This document shows, one piece after another, positions 9,245 through 17,923 of a stretch of 64,000 bases of DNA. Both the position numbers and the translations under genes were made by a program. Position 1 is the stretch's first letter. Each line of letters starts with the position of its first letter. Source of the DNA: Thalassotalea crassostreae (lineage in GTDB: Bacteria > Pseudomonadota > Gammaproteobacteria > Enterobacterales > Alteromonadaceae); NCBI RefSeq assembly GCF_001831495.1, contig NZ_CP017689.1, positions 930,001 through 994,000 of the forward strand. Reading direction: 5' to 3'. The notes beneath the pieces are model-generated. The model saw only the letters and a list, made by a program, of their open reading frames with translations, did not search any database and was not told the origin of the DNA.

Positions 9245-9309
9245 ATTTCAGACATAAAAAAAGACGCTTTAGAGCGTCTTTTTTTATGGAGTTGGTGGAG
9301 CGGGGGAGA
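9245..9309. repeat. Proximal attachment repeat at the tmRNA end
   Basis: The second copy of the direct repeat, matching 7858-7925. It holds the tmRNA terminator (9256-9286) and the last 17 bases of the tmRNA gene. The tmRNA gene stays intact because this copy supplies its 3' end. Confidence 0.75.
9256..9286 (-). terminator. Intrinsic terminator of ssrA
   Basis: A hairpin (AAGACGCTTTAGAGCGTCTT) flanked by an A run on the left and a T run on the right. It lies 6 bases after the tmRNA 3' CCA (minus strand) and could also act rightwards. Confidence 0.85.
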
Positions 9310-9643
9310 TTTGAACTCCCGTCCGAAAAACCTACATCCTCGGTACTACATGCTTAGTCGCTTATTTATTTAACCAGTCAGACGCCAAGCGACAGGCTTC
9401 GTTCTGGTGAGTCTGATACTGTTTCGCGGTTCACCGTCAGACACAGTTCCCTCGCTAACCTATTTGGGGTGACCATCGATCCTCTAAACAACAGGTAAAT
9501 TTACGAGGGGATGGCTAGCCTTAAGCGGCTAGTGCGAACGTTTCGTCGTTAGCAATTATAGTTTTGCGGCTTTTTACCAGGCCAACCGCCCCTGGGCATG
9601 CACCTTGGGTTTCGTGAATCCCGTCGAATCCTAGATCCGCCCC
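9293..9643 (-). ncRNA. ssrA: Transfer-messenger RNA (tmRNA)
   Basis: A 351-base tmRNA on the minus strand. The 5' end GGGGCGG pairs with CCGCUCC before the 3' ACCA, forming the tRNA-like acceptor stem. The conserved GGAUUCGACGGGAUU follows the 5' end, and the T-arm region GGGAGUUCAAAUCUCCC precedes the 3' end. The resume segment reads GCT AAC GAC GAA ACG TTC GCA CTA GCC GCT TAA, giving the degradation tag ANDETFALAA (E. coli ANDENYALAA). It rescues stalled ribosomes with SmpB, which is not encoded here. The 5' end needs RNase P processing of a leader of about 30 bases. Its 3' end has served as an integration site. Confidence 0.97.
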
Positions 9644-9681
9644 AAGTGTCTTAAGGTTAACGAAATCGCTTAAGACAGGTT

Positions 9682-9710
9682 ATTGTATCGCGTATTATCT
9701 AAATAAACAA
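9682..9710 (-). promoter_or_regulatory. Sigma-70 promoter of ssrA
   Basis: On the minus strand TTGTTT (9710-9705) and TACAAT (9687-9682) are separated by 17 bases. Transcription would start near 9675, about 30 bases before the mature tmRNA 5' end. Confidence 0.7.
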
Positions 9711-9846
9711 CGCGATTGTTTTGTGTACAGTTACGGTATTATTGTTGCTCATTTTGTTTTACAAGTTGCAAATGCTCAACAAGGGGTTATAGTGAATACC
9801 ATAACTGATTAGACCACTTGGTTAAGAAAGAGTTCAGAGGATAAGT

Positions 9847-10323
9847 ATGGCGACGCCAAATATTTTAGATGTTTATAATAAATGGAATAAATTTTCTTTC
9901 GGTAAACGATTGTTTTCTTGGTTTTTTTCTAAATGGGCACCTTATTTTCAGACAATCAAACCATTGATACTTGAGCTGAGACCTGGGTACTGTGAAGTAT
10001 TAATTAAAAAGAGAAAAATTGTACAAAACCACATTGGTACCGTTCATGTTATTGCCATTTGTAATGGCTTAGAGATGGCAATGGGGGCTGTATCAGAAGC
10101 AACGATTCCTAAGCATTTACGCTGGATACCAAAAGGAATGGAGCTTGAATATACTGCAAAAGCCGGCTCAGATATTCGTTGTGTGGCTGACATAGATGGT
10201 AAAGAGTGGTTAGAAGGTGACTTTCTCGTACCAGTGACGGCTTATGATGAAAATGATGTTGTTGTGGTGAAAGGAACAATAAAACTTTGGGTTAGTTTAA
10301 AACCTAAAAAAGAGAGTACTTAA
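9847..10323 (+). CDS. DUF4442 hotdog-fold protein
   Basis: A 158-residue cytoplasmic protein. The pattern of a hydrophobic N-terminal helix (KRLFSWFFSKWAPYF), the ELRPGYCEV strand, the long central helix with NHIGTVHVIAICNGLEMAMG, and following strands (LEYTAKAGSDIRCVADI) matches the DUF4442 branch of the hotdog superfamily, related to acyl-CoA thioesterases. The HIGTVHVIA...N segment is where these enzymes hold the substrate. The actual substrate is unknown. ATG at 9847 is preceded by AGAGGATAAGT, a fair ribosome site. It stands alone and is followed by a terminator. Confidence 0.75.
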   Translation: MATPNILDVYNKWNKFSFGKRLFSWFFSKWAPYFQTIKPLILELRPGYCEVLIKKRKIVQNHIGTVHVIAICNGLEMAMGAVSEATIPKHLRWIPKGMELEYTAKAGSDIRCVADIDGKEWLEGDFLVPVTAYDENDVVVVKGTIKLWVSLKPKKEST

Positions 10324-10358
10324 CGGCTTTATCTTGTGAACAGTGATAATTCCAATCT

Positions 10359-10387
10359 AAGGGTGATTCTTTTCACCCTTTCTTATA
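10359..10387 (+). terminator. Terminator after the DUF4442 gene
   Basis: Hairpin AAGGGTG / CACCCTT with a short loop, followed by TTCTTAT. Confidence 0.6.
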
Positions 10388-10551
10388 CCCCAAATAAAAT
10401 TAGTTTTCTCTAATAAAAACAGGACTTAAATTAGAAAAACCTCAAATTTAAAGCAATGTAAAGTTATGTAAAAATTATGGTTAAATGCTTAATAGCTGTT
10501 AAATTTTATTATGTATAAAAATCATTGAACATTGGTTACAGGCATATATAT

Positions 10552-11925
10552 ATGAGTACAACTACGTCAATAGAAAAAGCTGCTATCGCGGCGAATCGCT
10601 TTGGTTTAGGGGCAAGAGGGAATGAATTGTCTCAAGCTCAGAGTGACCCAAAAACATGGCTTATTAATCAGTTACAACCAATCAAATTTTCAGCTGATTT
10701 ACCTTCTAGTGGCGAATTGATGTCTGGCTTTTACGATATTAAACAGCAAGAAAGAATGTTGAAAAAGAGCAATGAAAATGAAGAGAAGTCTGACGAAATT
10801 AAAGCCATAAATAAGATGCGCGGAAAGCATATTAAAAATGCGTACTCGACTGCAGTAACCGATACCTTTGTTCAGGCGCTTAACTCTTCTAATAGTTTAT
10901 CATGGCGTTTATTAGATTTTTATTCAAATCACTTTAGTGTAACCACTCAAGGTGCTGCAATGGGAATACTTGCGGCAACACTAGAACGCGAGGCCATTGC
11001 TCCTCATATACATGGCTCTTTTGAAAACTTATTGCTTGCAGTTACATCGCACCCAGCAATGCTGATGTATTTAAATAATGAACGTTCGTTTGGTGCAAAT
11101 TCTAGATTTGGTAAGAAAAAAGGCGCCGGTTTAAATGAAAACTTGGCGCGAGAAATACTCGAGCTTCATACACTTGGAGTGGATGGGGGATATCAGCAGC
11201 AAGACGTTATTGAACTTGCGAAAGGGATTACCGGTTGGAGCATTGGCACTGAGAAAAAAGATGGTGCCAATGGATTTAAGTTCAGACATTTTGGTAAAGA
11301 GCCAGGTACTCGAGTGTTACTTGGCAAGGTATATAAGCAAAAAGGCATTAAGCAAGGCATCGCTATGTTGCAAGATTTGGCTAATCACCCAAATACCGCC
11401 AATCATGTATGTAGCAAATTAGTTAAACATTTTATTAGTGATAAACCAAATGAAAAGCTTGTTGCTGCTATGGTTGAAACCTGGAAGAAAACAGGTGGTA
11501 ATTTAAAACAAGTTGCCATTACTATGATAAATAACGATCTAGCGTGGCAGCCAGAGATGGCAAAATATAAAACACCTCGTGAATATTTAATGTCTTCGCT
11601 TAGAGCATTAAATTTTAAGAAAGTGGATAGTAAAAAACTAATTTTCACGTTAACTAGTTTAGGGCAACAACCTTTTAAAGCAGGCTCTCCCAAAGGTTAT
11701 AGCGATGAACAACAAGATTGGGATGGTAGTAACGCTCTAATTTCTAGAATAGATTGGACATCAATGTTAGCGCAACAAGTGCGCAATGCAAATGCTGAAA
11801 ATATTATGAATAGAACCCTAGCTTTAAATACTGGTGCACATACATATAAAAGCGTGATTCGGGCAGAAAGCCGAACACAAGCATTGATGTTGTTTTTTAT
11901 GAGCCCAGAATTTTTGCGCCGCTAA
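10552..11925 (+). CDS. DUF1800 family protein
   Basis: A 457-residue protein of the DUF1800 family. The N-terminus (IEKAAIAANRFGLGARGNEL), the SWRLLDFYSNHFSV segment, the NENLAREILELHTLGVDGGY motif and the C-terminal FFMSPEFLRR are characteristic. The biochemical role of the family is not established; it is regularly encoded beside a DUF1501 protein, as here (16 bases apart). The track start TTG at 10525 was rejected in favour of ATG at 10552, which puts the conserved N-terminal helix near residue 1 as in relatives. No signal peptide is visible on the protein, although its partner carries a Tat signal. Confidence 0.88.
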   Translation: MSTTTSIEKAAIAANRFGLGARGNELSQAQSDPKTWLINQLQPIKFSADLPSSGELMSGFYDIKQQERMLKKSNENEEKSDEIKAINKMRGKHIKNAYSTAVTDTFVQALNSSNSLSWRLLDFYSNHFSVTTQGAAMGILAATLEREAIAPHIHGSFENLLLAVTSHPAMLMYLNNERSFGANSRFGKKKGAGLNENLAREILELHTLGVDGGYQQQDVIELAKGITGWSIGTEKKDGANGFKFRHFGKEPGTRVLLGKVYKQKGIKQGIAMLQDLANHPNTANHVCSKLVKHFISDKPNEKLVAAMVETWKKTGGNLKQVAITMINNDLAWQPEMAKYKTPREYLMSSLRALNFKKVDSKKLIFTLTSLGQQPFKAGSPKGYSDEQQDWDGSNALISRIDWTSMLAQQVRNANAENIMNRTLALNTGAHTYKSVIRAESRTQALMLFFMSPEFLRR

Positions 11926-11941
11926 GGTAGAGGAAGTAATT

Positions 11942-13090
11942 ATGCAAAGACGTGATTTTGTTAAAATGATGGCTGCCTCACTGGTGGTAATGAATACTCC
12001 AGCTATCGCTGCTTTAAACACCAAAACAGGTAAACGTAAAAAGCTGATTTGGGTGGTTCTGCGTGGCGCGATGGATTCATTGCATACCATTATCCCTAAA
12101 ACAGATAGTGACTATAAAACCTTACGTCCAAAATTATCGAAAAATATATTAACTGATGCGCTGCATTTAAACGACGATTTTGCCTTTCATCCAGAATTAA
12201 AACACTTCTATCAACTATATAAGTCTAAGCAATTATCACCAATCATCAGTGTTGGCACAGGTTACCCAAAACGCTCACATTTTGACGGTCAGGACTTTTT
12301 AGAAAGTGGTTTAACTACAATGGATCACGATACCGGCTGGTTAGGTCGTGCGTTGAATAATTTTAAAGCGCAGCCCGACTCGAATGCTATTGCGATAGCG
12401 AATTCAGTACCGATTAGTTTAAGAGAAACAGATAAAGTGAGTACTTGGTTTCCAACTAAGCTGAAAGATGCAGACGAGAGTATCTATGACGCATTATTGA
12501 ATTTATATCAAGATGATGAGTTATTGCTATCTCGTTTAGAAGAGGGGATCTCAACTCAAGATATGGTTGGTAAAAAATCATCAGTTAAAAAAGGTTCGTT
12601 TATTGAACTTGCGCAATCTTGTGGACGTTTTCTAAAAGGTAATACAGGCACTGATTGTGCCATGCTGGAGGTTGGTGGTTGGGACACTCATAACAATCAA
12701 CTCTATAGATTAAAAAGGCAATTGCAGCAGCTAGACCAAGGTATTCAGGCATTGCAAAAAGAATTAGGTGATGACTGGGACAATACCGCCGTTGTTATTG
12801 CTTCTGAATTTGGCCGAACGGCTAAGGAAAATGGTACGGGTGGCACCGATCATGGTACTGGTGGTGCAATGTTTGTTCTAGGAGGAGCAGTTTCGGGTGG
12901 TGAAGTACTTGGGGAATGGCCAGGTTTGGCAGAAGAGCAGTTATTCAAAGGAAGAGACTTGCAACCAACGACTAGCACCTTTTCATGGATTGGTGCAGTT
13001 TTACAACAGCATTGGCAGCTATCGAATCAACAAGTAGAAGCGATATTTCCTGGTAATGCACCCTATAAACACACTATGATTAACAGCTAA
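11942..13090 (+). CDS. DUF1501 family protein with Tat signal
   Basis: A 382-residue exported protein. It starts MQRRDFVKMMAAS, a twin-arginine signal, with a likely cleavage after AIAA. DUF1501 proteins are distantly related to the alkaline phosphatase/sulfatase superfamily. Visible conserved pieces are LRGAMDSLHTIIPK, SHFDGQDFLESG, GGWDTHNNQ, ASEFGRTAKENGTGGTDHG and GAMFVLGGAV. The His/Asp-rich GGWDTH and GGTDHG motifs suggest a metal site. It pairs with the preceding DUF1800 gene and precedes an octahaem cytochrome, suggesting a joint periplasmic role. Export through Tat implies folding, perhaps with cofactor, before transport. Confidence 0.88.
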   Translation: MQRRDFVKMMAASLVVMNTPAIAALNTKTGKRKKLIWVVLRGAMDSLHTIIPKTDSDYKTLRPKLSKNILTDALHLNDDFAFHPELKHFYQLYKSKQLSPIISVGTGYPKRSHFDGQDFLESGLTTMDHDTGWLGRALNNFKAQPDSNAIAIANSVPISLRETDKVSTWFPTKLKDADESIYDALLNLYQDDELLLSRLEEGISTQDMVGKKSSVKKGSFIELAQSCGRFLKGNTGTDCAMLEVGGWDTHNNQLYRLKRQLQQLDQGIQALQKELGDDWDNTAVVIASEFGRTAKENGTGGTDHGTGGAMFVLGGAVSGGEVLGEWPGLAEEQLFKGRDLQPTTSTFSWIGAVLQQHWQLSNQQVEAIFPGNAPYKHTMINS

Positions 13091-13104
13091 TTGGATTCAT
13101 TATA

Positions 13105-13130
13105 AAGCACATTACTTTGGTAATGTGCTT
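13105..13130 (+). terminator. Hairpin after the DUF1501 gene
   Basis: A perfect stem AAGCACATTAC / GTAATGTGCTT with a short loop and only a weak T run, 14 bases after the stop codon. It may terminate or attenuate transcription before the cytochrome gene. Confidence 0.5.
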
Positions 13131-13234
13131 TACATTGTCTTTAGTTAGATTAAACTAATTCTAAATATGATCGGTGCATTCCGATTTATACCTAACCAAT
13201 TTCGCCATTTTAATTACTATAAGAATTCAACGTT

Positions 13235-15418
13235 TTGCTTTCATTTTTATCAAAATCTTCTTTGCTATTAACTAGCTTTTTCCTCGTTATCACAAGCGCT
13301 AACGCGAATACCAATGTTGCGAATCAATCGGATTCTAACCCACAACAATGCGTTAGCTGTCATACACATCAAGTGTCTAGTTGGGAAAAATCTGATCATG
13401 CTAAAGCGATGGCTATTGCAACTAAAGGTACTGTATTAGCGGACTTTAATAACACTACAGCGAAACATTATGGGCAAACTGCGAAATATTATAAAAAGCA
13501 AGAACAGTTTTGGGTAGATATCGCATACGATAACAAAGTAGAAAGCTTGCAAATTAAGTACACATTTGGACATTATCCATTACAGCAGTATTTAGTAGAG
13601 ACAGAGCCTGGACGCATACAAGTATTACCATTTGCGTGGGATAGTAGAAGTAAAGCCGAAGGCGGTCAACGTTGGTATCACAATTACCAGCATGAAGAAA
13701 TTAAACAAGCAGATCGATTGCACTGGCGACAACCGTTGCAAAACTGGAACGGTATGTGTGCCGATTGCCATTCGGATGGTTTAGTTCGCAACTATGACGC
13801 AGAGAAAAACCAATTTGATTCTAGTTACGACAACATAAACGTTGGCTGTGTTTCTTGTCATGGAGACAAAAGTGAACACGCAAAATCAGGTAAGTCTGAA
13901 GGCTCTACTCAATATAATGCAAAAGGTGGCTGGCAACGTTTAGTTGGTCAAGACACTGCATCATGGCATGGTGAAAAACGCGATAATAGCTTTATGGAAG
14001 GTTGTTTTTCTTGTCATTCTTTACGTGCACCATTAACTGATGGCATTAAACCAGACACTGCGTTTTTAGATCAGTTTACGCCGCAGTTATTAATGTCACC
14101 GTTATACCATGTTGATGGTCAGATCAAAGAGGAAGTGTATGTTTACGGTTCTTTTTTACAATCTAAAATGTATGCTGCAGGCGTGAATTGTATCGACTGT
14201 CATGACAGCCATACGATGAAAATAAAAGTGCAAGGTAATGGTCTTTGTTTACAATGTCATGCCAGTGAAGTTTTTGATCAACCTAAACATCACAACCATA
14301 AAAAGAACAGCGAAGGCAGTCAATGTGTGAACTGTCATATGACTGAGAATCGTTATATGGGAGTTGATGATAGACGTGATCATAGTTTCAAAATACCTCG
14401 TCCAGATTTATCCGAAAAATTTGATTCGCCAAATGCTTGTACCACTTGTCATGAAGATAAAAATAACCAATGGGCTCTAGAGTTAGTTAAAAAGTGGTAT
14501 GTAACACCGCGAAAAGATTCGTTTAATCAACAGAATTTTTGGGCATTAAAGTCTGGACAGCAATTATCATTACAACAACATTTAAATATCGTTGCCGATG
14601 AAAGTTTAGATATTGCCTCTCGAGCGACAGCTTTGCAGATGTTAGCCCAATCAACTCAACAAATTAACGCTGCAGATATAAAGGTTTACCTTGAGCATGA
14701 AAATGAACTGCTTAGATTGTCTGCGGCTACTGTGGCGCAATTAATTGTTCCGTTTGAGCGAGTGCAAGCCCTTGCTAAATTGCTGGTCGATGAGCGTAAA
14801 GCAATTCGTGTTGCAGCAGCTCGCTCAATGCTTGACGTATATATACCTGAAGTTAACAAAAAAAGTTTTGATGCTGCTAAAGCAGAGATGATGGTGGCAA
14901 GCACTCAGACATTATGGCGAGGAGAAGGGCGTCTTAATCATGCGATGACTGCAATGGCCACGGGCGATCAAGTAGGTACTGAAAAAGCCTTTAAAGGCGC
15001 AATTAAAGTTGACCCTTATTTTGATGTAGCCTATTCAAACTTAGCTGAATATTACCGCTCTGTTGGTAAAGATAGTTCAGTTGTAAGTGTTTATAACAAA
15101 GGTTTAAAAATGGTGCCGACGTCAGCAACGTTGCGTTATGGATATGGTTTACATTTAATTCGTCAAAAGCAAATAGATAAAGCAATTGAACAGTTTGAAA
15201 AGGCAGTTGAATTAGCTCCTACCGATCCGCAATACCCGTATATTCATGCGTTAGCCTATGATGGTAAAGGCGAGACGAATAAAGCATTGTCACTATTGCA
15301 AGGGTATGTCGACAGTTATGCTCAAAATCAGCAATTGGTTGAGCTTGGGTTATCTCTTGCGCAAAAAGCACAAAACAGAGCAGCCTTTAATTTCTTTATG
15401 TCTAAACGCAATCAGTAG
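13235..15418 (+). CDS. Octahaem cytochrome c with C-terminal TPR domain
   Basis: A 727-residue periplasmic protein with signal peptide (LLLTSFFLVITSANA). Eight CXXCH haem motifs are visible: CVSCH, CADCH, CVSCH, CFSCH, CIDCH, CLQCH, CVNCH and CTTCH, all in the first half. The middle (about 430-570) is alpha-helical and HEAT-like. The last about 150 residues are tetratricopeptide repeats (AYSNLAEYYRSVGK, AIEQFEKAVELAPTDP). The haem part resembles the cytochrome c554/multihaem nitrite-reductase superfamily; the electron donor and acceptor are unknown. The start is TTG, because an in-frame TAA lies at 13220-13222 and no ATG intervenes. It follows DUF1800-DUF1501, which it may serve as an electron-transfer partner. 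Confidence 0.85.
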   Translation: MLSFLSKSSLLLTSFFLVITSANANTNVANQSDSNPQQCVSCHTHQVSSWEKSDHAKAMAIATKGTVLADFNNTTAKHYGQTAKYYKKQEQFWVDIAYDNKVESLQIKYTFGHYPLQQYLVETEPGRIQVLPFAWDSRSKAEGGQRWYHNYQHEEIKQADRLHWRQPLQNWNGMCADCHSDGLVRNYDAEKNQFDSSYDNINVGCVSCHGDKSEHAKSGKSEGSTQYNAKGGWQRLVGQDTASWHGEKRDNSFMEGCFSCHSLRAPLTDGIKPDTAFLDQFTPQLLMSPLYHVDGQIKEEVYVYGSFLQSKMYAAGVNCIDCHDSHTMKIKVQGNGLCLQCHASEVFDQPKHHNHKKNSEGSQCVNCHMTENRYMGVDDRRDHSFKIPRPDLSEKFDSPNACTTCHEDKNNQWALELVKKWYVTPRKDSFNQQNFWALKSGQQLSLQQHLNIVADESLDIASRATALQMLAQSTQQINAADIKVYLEHENELLRLSAATVAQLIVPFERVQALAKLLVDERKAIRVAAARSMLDVYIPEVNKKSFDAAKAEMMVASTQTLWRGEGRLNHAMTAMATGDQVGTEKAFKGAIKVDPYFDVAYSNLAEYYRSVGKDSSVVSVYNKGLKMVPTSATLRYGYGLHLIRQKQIDKAIEQFEKAVELAPTDPQYPYIHALAYDGKGETNKALSLLQGYVDSYAQNQQLVELGLSLAQKAQNRAAFNFFMSKRNQ

Positions 15419-15539
15419 TTAACAGATAGGTTTGTTGGCCGTTATCAATAGTGAATAATATACTGCAGAATTAGCGTTTTTCGAATGTGGTTTTATCTCA
15501 ATAGTTAGGTATAAAACTTTAGGTATATAACTTTAGCTA

Positions 15540-16256
15540 TCAAACTTTAGGCCAGGGTAACGTCCCTGGCTTTTTTATGGTGGCAATAATATTTTGACAG
15601 TTCTCTTGTAAAAATAGTTCGCCGCTATCTGGTGTTTGAATAAACTCGAATGCTTGGTTGTTTAAATTAAAATACAACGCATAGGCGTGCAAATAACCTC
15701 TATCATCTAATTTTTGTTGAGCTGTATTGTAGATATCATCGCCTGCAATTGCGCTGCCTATTGAGTTTAGTGCAACTCTTAACTGATGAGTCTTGCCGGT
15801 AAGTGGCCTTAATAAAAATAAGCGCAATCCAGTTTCAATTGAATAGGAGAAAAACTGAGTGACAGCAGGGTTGTTCATTGTTCGCAATAGTTTAAAACTA
15901 CTACGACGGCTTTTTTCCATATCGCCCTTGATCCAACCTTGTTTTTTCTTGGGCTTAAACCGACTAATCGCTATGTAATACTTTTGTATTTCATGCTGTT
16001 CAAACATTTGACCAAATTTTGCAGCTGTTTCTTTGTTTTTCGCAAATAATATCAAACCTGAGGTCATTTTATCTAGGCGATGAACAGGGTATAGCTCGCT
16101 AAACTGATTCTTAACTTGATTAAACAATCCCTTACCGGGATTGTCTTCATCGTGAAAATTAATATTTGCGGGTTTATTTACCACAACAAAATCATCGTTG
16201 TGGTAAATAATATTGAAAGGCTGCAGGCTTTGTTCAGTATGTTGCATTGTTTGCAT
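15540..16256 (-). CDS. RluA-family pseudouridine synthase
   Basis: A 238-residue enzyme that isomerises uridine to pseudouridine in RNA. The catalytic motif is ELYPVHRLDKMTSGLILFAK, with the active Asp in HRLDK. The N-terminal strand IIYHNDDFVVVNKPANI and the later RPLTGKTHQLRVAL are standard RluA elements. There is no N-terminal S4 domain, so it belongs to the short branch of the family. Its RNA target cannot be read from the sequence. It starts 24 bases after the NhaC-family gene on the same strand, so the two may be cotranscribed. ATG at 16256 is used; a second in-frame ATG follows three codons later. Confidence 0.85.
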   Translation of the reverse strand: MQTMQHTEQSLQPFNIIYHNDDFVVVNKPANINFHDEDNPGKGLFNQVKNQFSELYPVHRLDKMTSGLILFAKNKETAAKFGQMFEQHEIQKYYIAISRFKPKKKQGWIKGDMEKSRRSSFKLLRTMNNPAVTQFFSYSIETGLRLFLLRPLTGKTHQLRVALNSIGSAIAGDDIYNTAQQKLDDRGYLHAYALYFNLNNQAFEFIQTPDSGELFLQENCQNIIATIKKPGTLPWPKV

Positions 16257-16280
16257 GGCTTTTATTATTAAAGCGCTTTA

Positions 16281-17639
16281 CTAGTGCAATGCGCCGACAA
16301 TAATGAATCCTATGATAGTTAAGGCACCGCCGAATAATGTATACGGTAGTTGCGTTTTAACGTGTTCTATATGGTCACAGCCACTAGCGATAGAAGCGAC
16401 AACCGTCGAGTCTGATATAGGCGATGCATGATCACCAAAGATACCACCGCTTAATACTGCTGCAACTAAAAACGACACTGGCAAACCAGTGGTCAAGGCA
16501 ATCGGGACAGCGATAGGGATCAATAAAGCAAACGTTCCCCAAGACGTACCAGTTGAAAACGCCATAATACCGGCCACAATAAAGATCAGTGGAGCTAATA
16601 ATAGCAATGGAAACTCTGGACTTATTAACTGGCTAACATACACACCCGTACCTAACGCCTTAACTGCATCTCCAAAAGCGAATGATAGGATTAAAATACT
16701 TACCGCAGGCACCATGTTCATAATGCCTTTAACAAAGCCTGATTTGAGATCGTTAAACGATAATAATTTATAACCCCCAATAAATATGAGAAGTAGGGTT
16801 AATGAGCTTATTACTGCCACAAGCACCGATAGTGAGCCAGAGCCACGGCGAATATCACCATCGCCTGTTATCCAAAGCATGAGAAAAGTAATCACCATTA
16901 AACTAAGCATAGGTAACCACATAACGCGAGCTTTTGCTGGCTTGATTGTCACTGCATCTTTATGAGTACCAGAATATGTTTCGCTACGAGCCATAGGGCC
17001 ATAAACTTTACCAGAATAAGCGGTGTAATAAGCAAGTAATACGGCAATGATTGCGTAGAAGTTATAAGCTAAAGTGCCTAACAATACTGACAATGGATCT
17101 TCAAGATTATAACCACCTAATAAACCTAATAAATAGGCACCCCAGCCATTAATTAAAAATAGAACACTAATAGGAGAACAGGTTGAGTCAAGTAAGTAAG
17201 CGAGCTTTGCTCGGCTTATGCCGTGTTGGTCAAACAACTTTTGCGAGGCCATACCACCGGTAAACATACTCAAATTGGTGTCGGTAAAAATGCTAGTGCC
17301 AACAATTGTTGGTAATAAACTTGCTTGTCGTCGGGTCTTAACCAATGACAAACTTGCTAGGTTATCGATAAAGCCTTGGACAGCACCAGAGCGATTCATT
17401 AATTCGACTAGAGCGCCAATTAATAAACTAAATACAATAATTTGGATATTACCGGTCGACATAAATACTTCGGCAATTCCTGATGCAGTGCCGACAACAG
17501 AGTCAACAGGCGCAAACTGGTGTACTAAAAGGTATGATATAAATACACCACTAAACAGTGCAAGTAGCGCGTTTTTTCGCCAAATTGCGATTATAATCGC
17601 AATGATTGGAGGCAATAACGTAAGTGAATTATCTAACAT
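16281..17639 (-). CDS. NhaC-family Na+/H+ antiporter
   Basis: A 452-residue inner-membrane transporter with about 11-12 hydrophobic helices. It matches the NhaC branch of the ion transporter superfamily: SLLPTIVGTSIFTDTNLSMF, the proline- and glycine-broken helix STCSPISVLFLINGWGAYL, and GDHASPISDSTVVASIASGCDHIEHV near the C-terminus, with its conserved acidic and Ser residues. It likely exchanges cytoplasmic Na+ for protons or swaps small organic ions, which fits a marine host. ATG at 17639. The 284 bases between this gene and gshA contain two T/A-rich tracts but no feature I can support beyond a presumed divergent promoter region. Confidence 0.88.
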   Translation of the reverse strand: MLDNSLTLLPPIIAIIIAIWRKNALLALFSGVFISYLLVHQFAPVDSVVGTASGIAEVFMSTGNIQIIVFSLLIGALVELMNRSGAVQGFIDNLASLSLVKTRRQASLLPTIVGTSIFTDTNLSMFTGGMASQKLFDQHGISRAKLAYLLDSTCSPISVLFLINGWGAYLLGLLGGYNLEDPLSVLLGTLAYNFYAIIAVLLAYYTAYSGKVYGPMARSETYSGTHKDAVTIKPAKARVMWLPMLSLMVITFLMLWITGDGDIRRGSGSLSVLVAVISSLTLLLIFIGGYKLLSFNDLKSGFVKGIMNMVPAVSILILSFAFGDAVKALGTGVYVSQLISPEFPLLLLAPLIFIVAGIMAFSTGTSWGTFALLIPIAVPIALTTGLPVSFLVAAVLSGGIFGDHASPISDSTVVASIASGCDHIEHVKTQLPYTLFGGALTIIGFIIVGALH

Positions 17640-17923
17640 AATAGTTTCATCAAGGGTATTTACTATACTGTACTAGTCTATGAAAACATGTACAAAGTAA
17701 AATTTGTGAAATTCTACAAATTAAATGTAAAAAATTTAGATCTGATAAAGATTAAGTGAATAAAGTAGAAAGCAACGATTGTTTTTTTTTAATATTGCTA
17801 ATTTATTGATCTTTTTTGAAAAAACTTACAGGTAAGCATTGAAAATCGAATAACTTACCACATAATAAAATAAACACTTTTGAATGCACTTTGAATAATC
17901 AAGGTAGCAACTATGGAGCAATT

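Larger units (their letters stand above)
7926..9309. mobile_element. Small decayed element integrated at the ssrA (tmRNA) 3' end
   Basis: The 1.4-kb interval between the two tmRNA-end repeats is interpreted as the remnant of an integrative element. It contains one clear gene (lipoprotein, 8433-8849), a helix-turn-helix fragment resembling a site-specific recombinase C-terminus (9087-9233, minus) and an open minus-strand remnant ending at 7963 (about 45 codons, basic C-terminus) where an integrase gene would be expected next to the attachment site. No intact integrase remains, so it should be immobile. 7926-8432 and 8850-9086 otherwise hold no gene I can support. The repeats are directly visible; element identity is inference. 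Confidence 0.6.
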
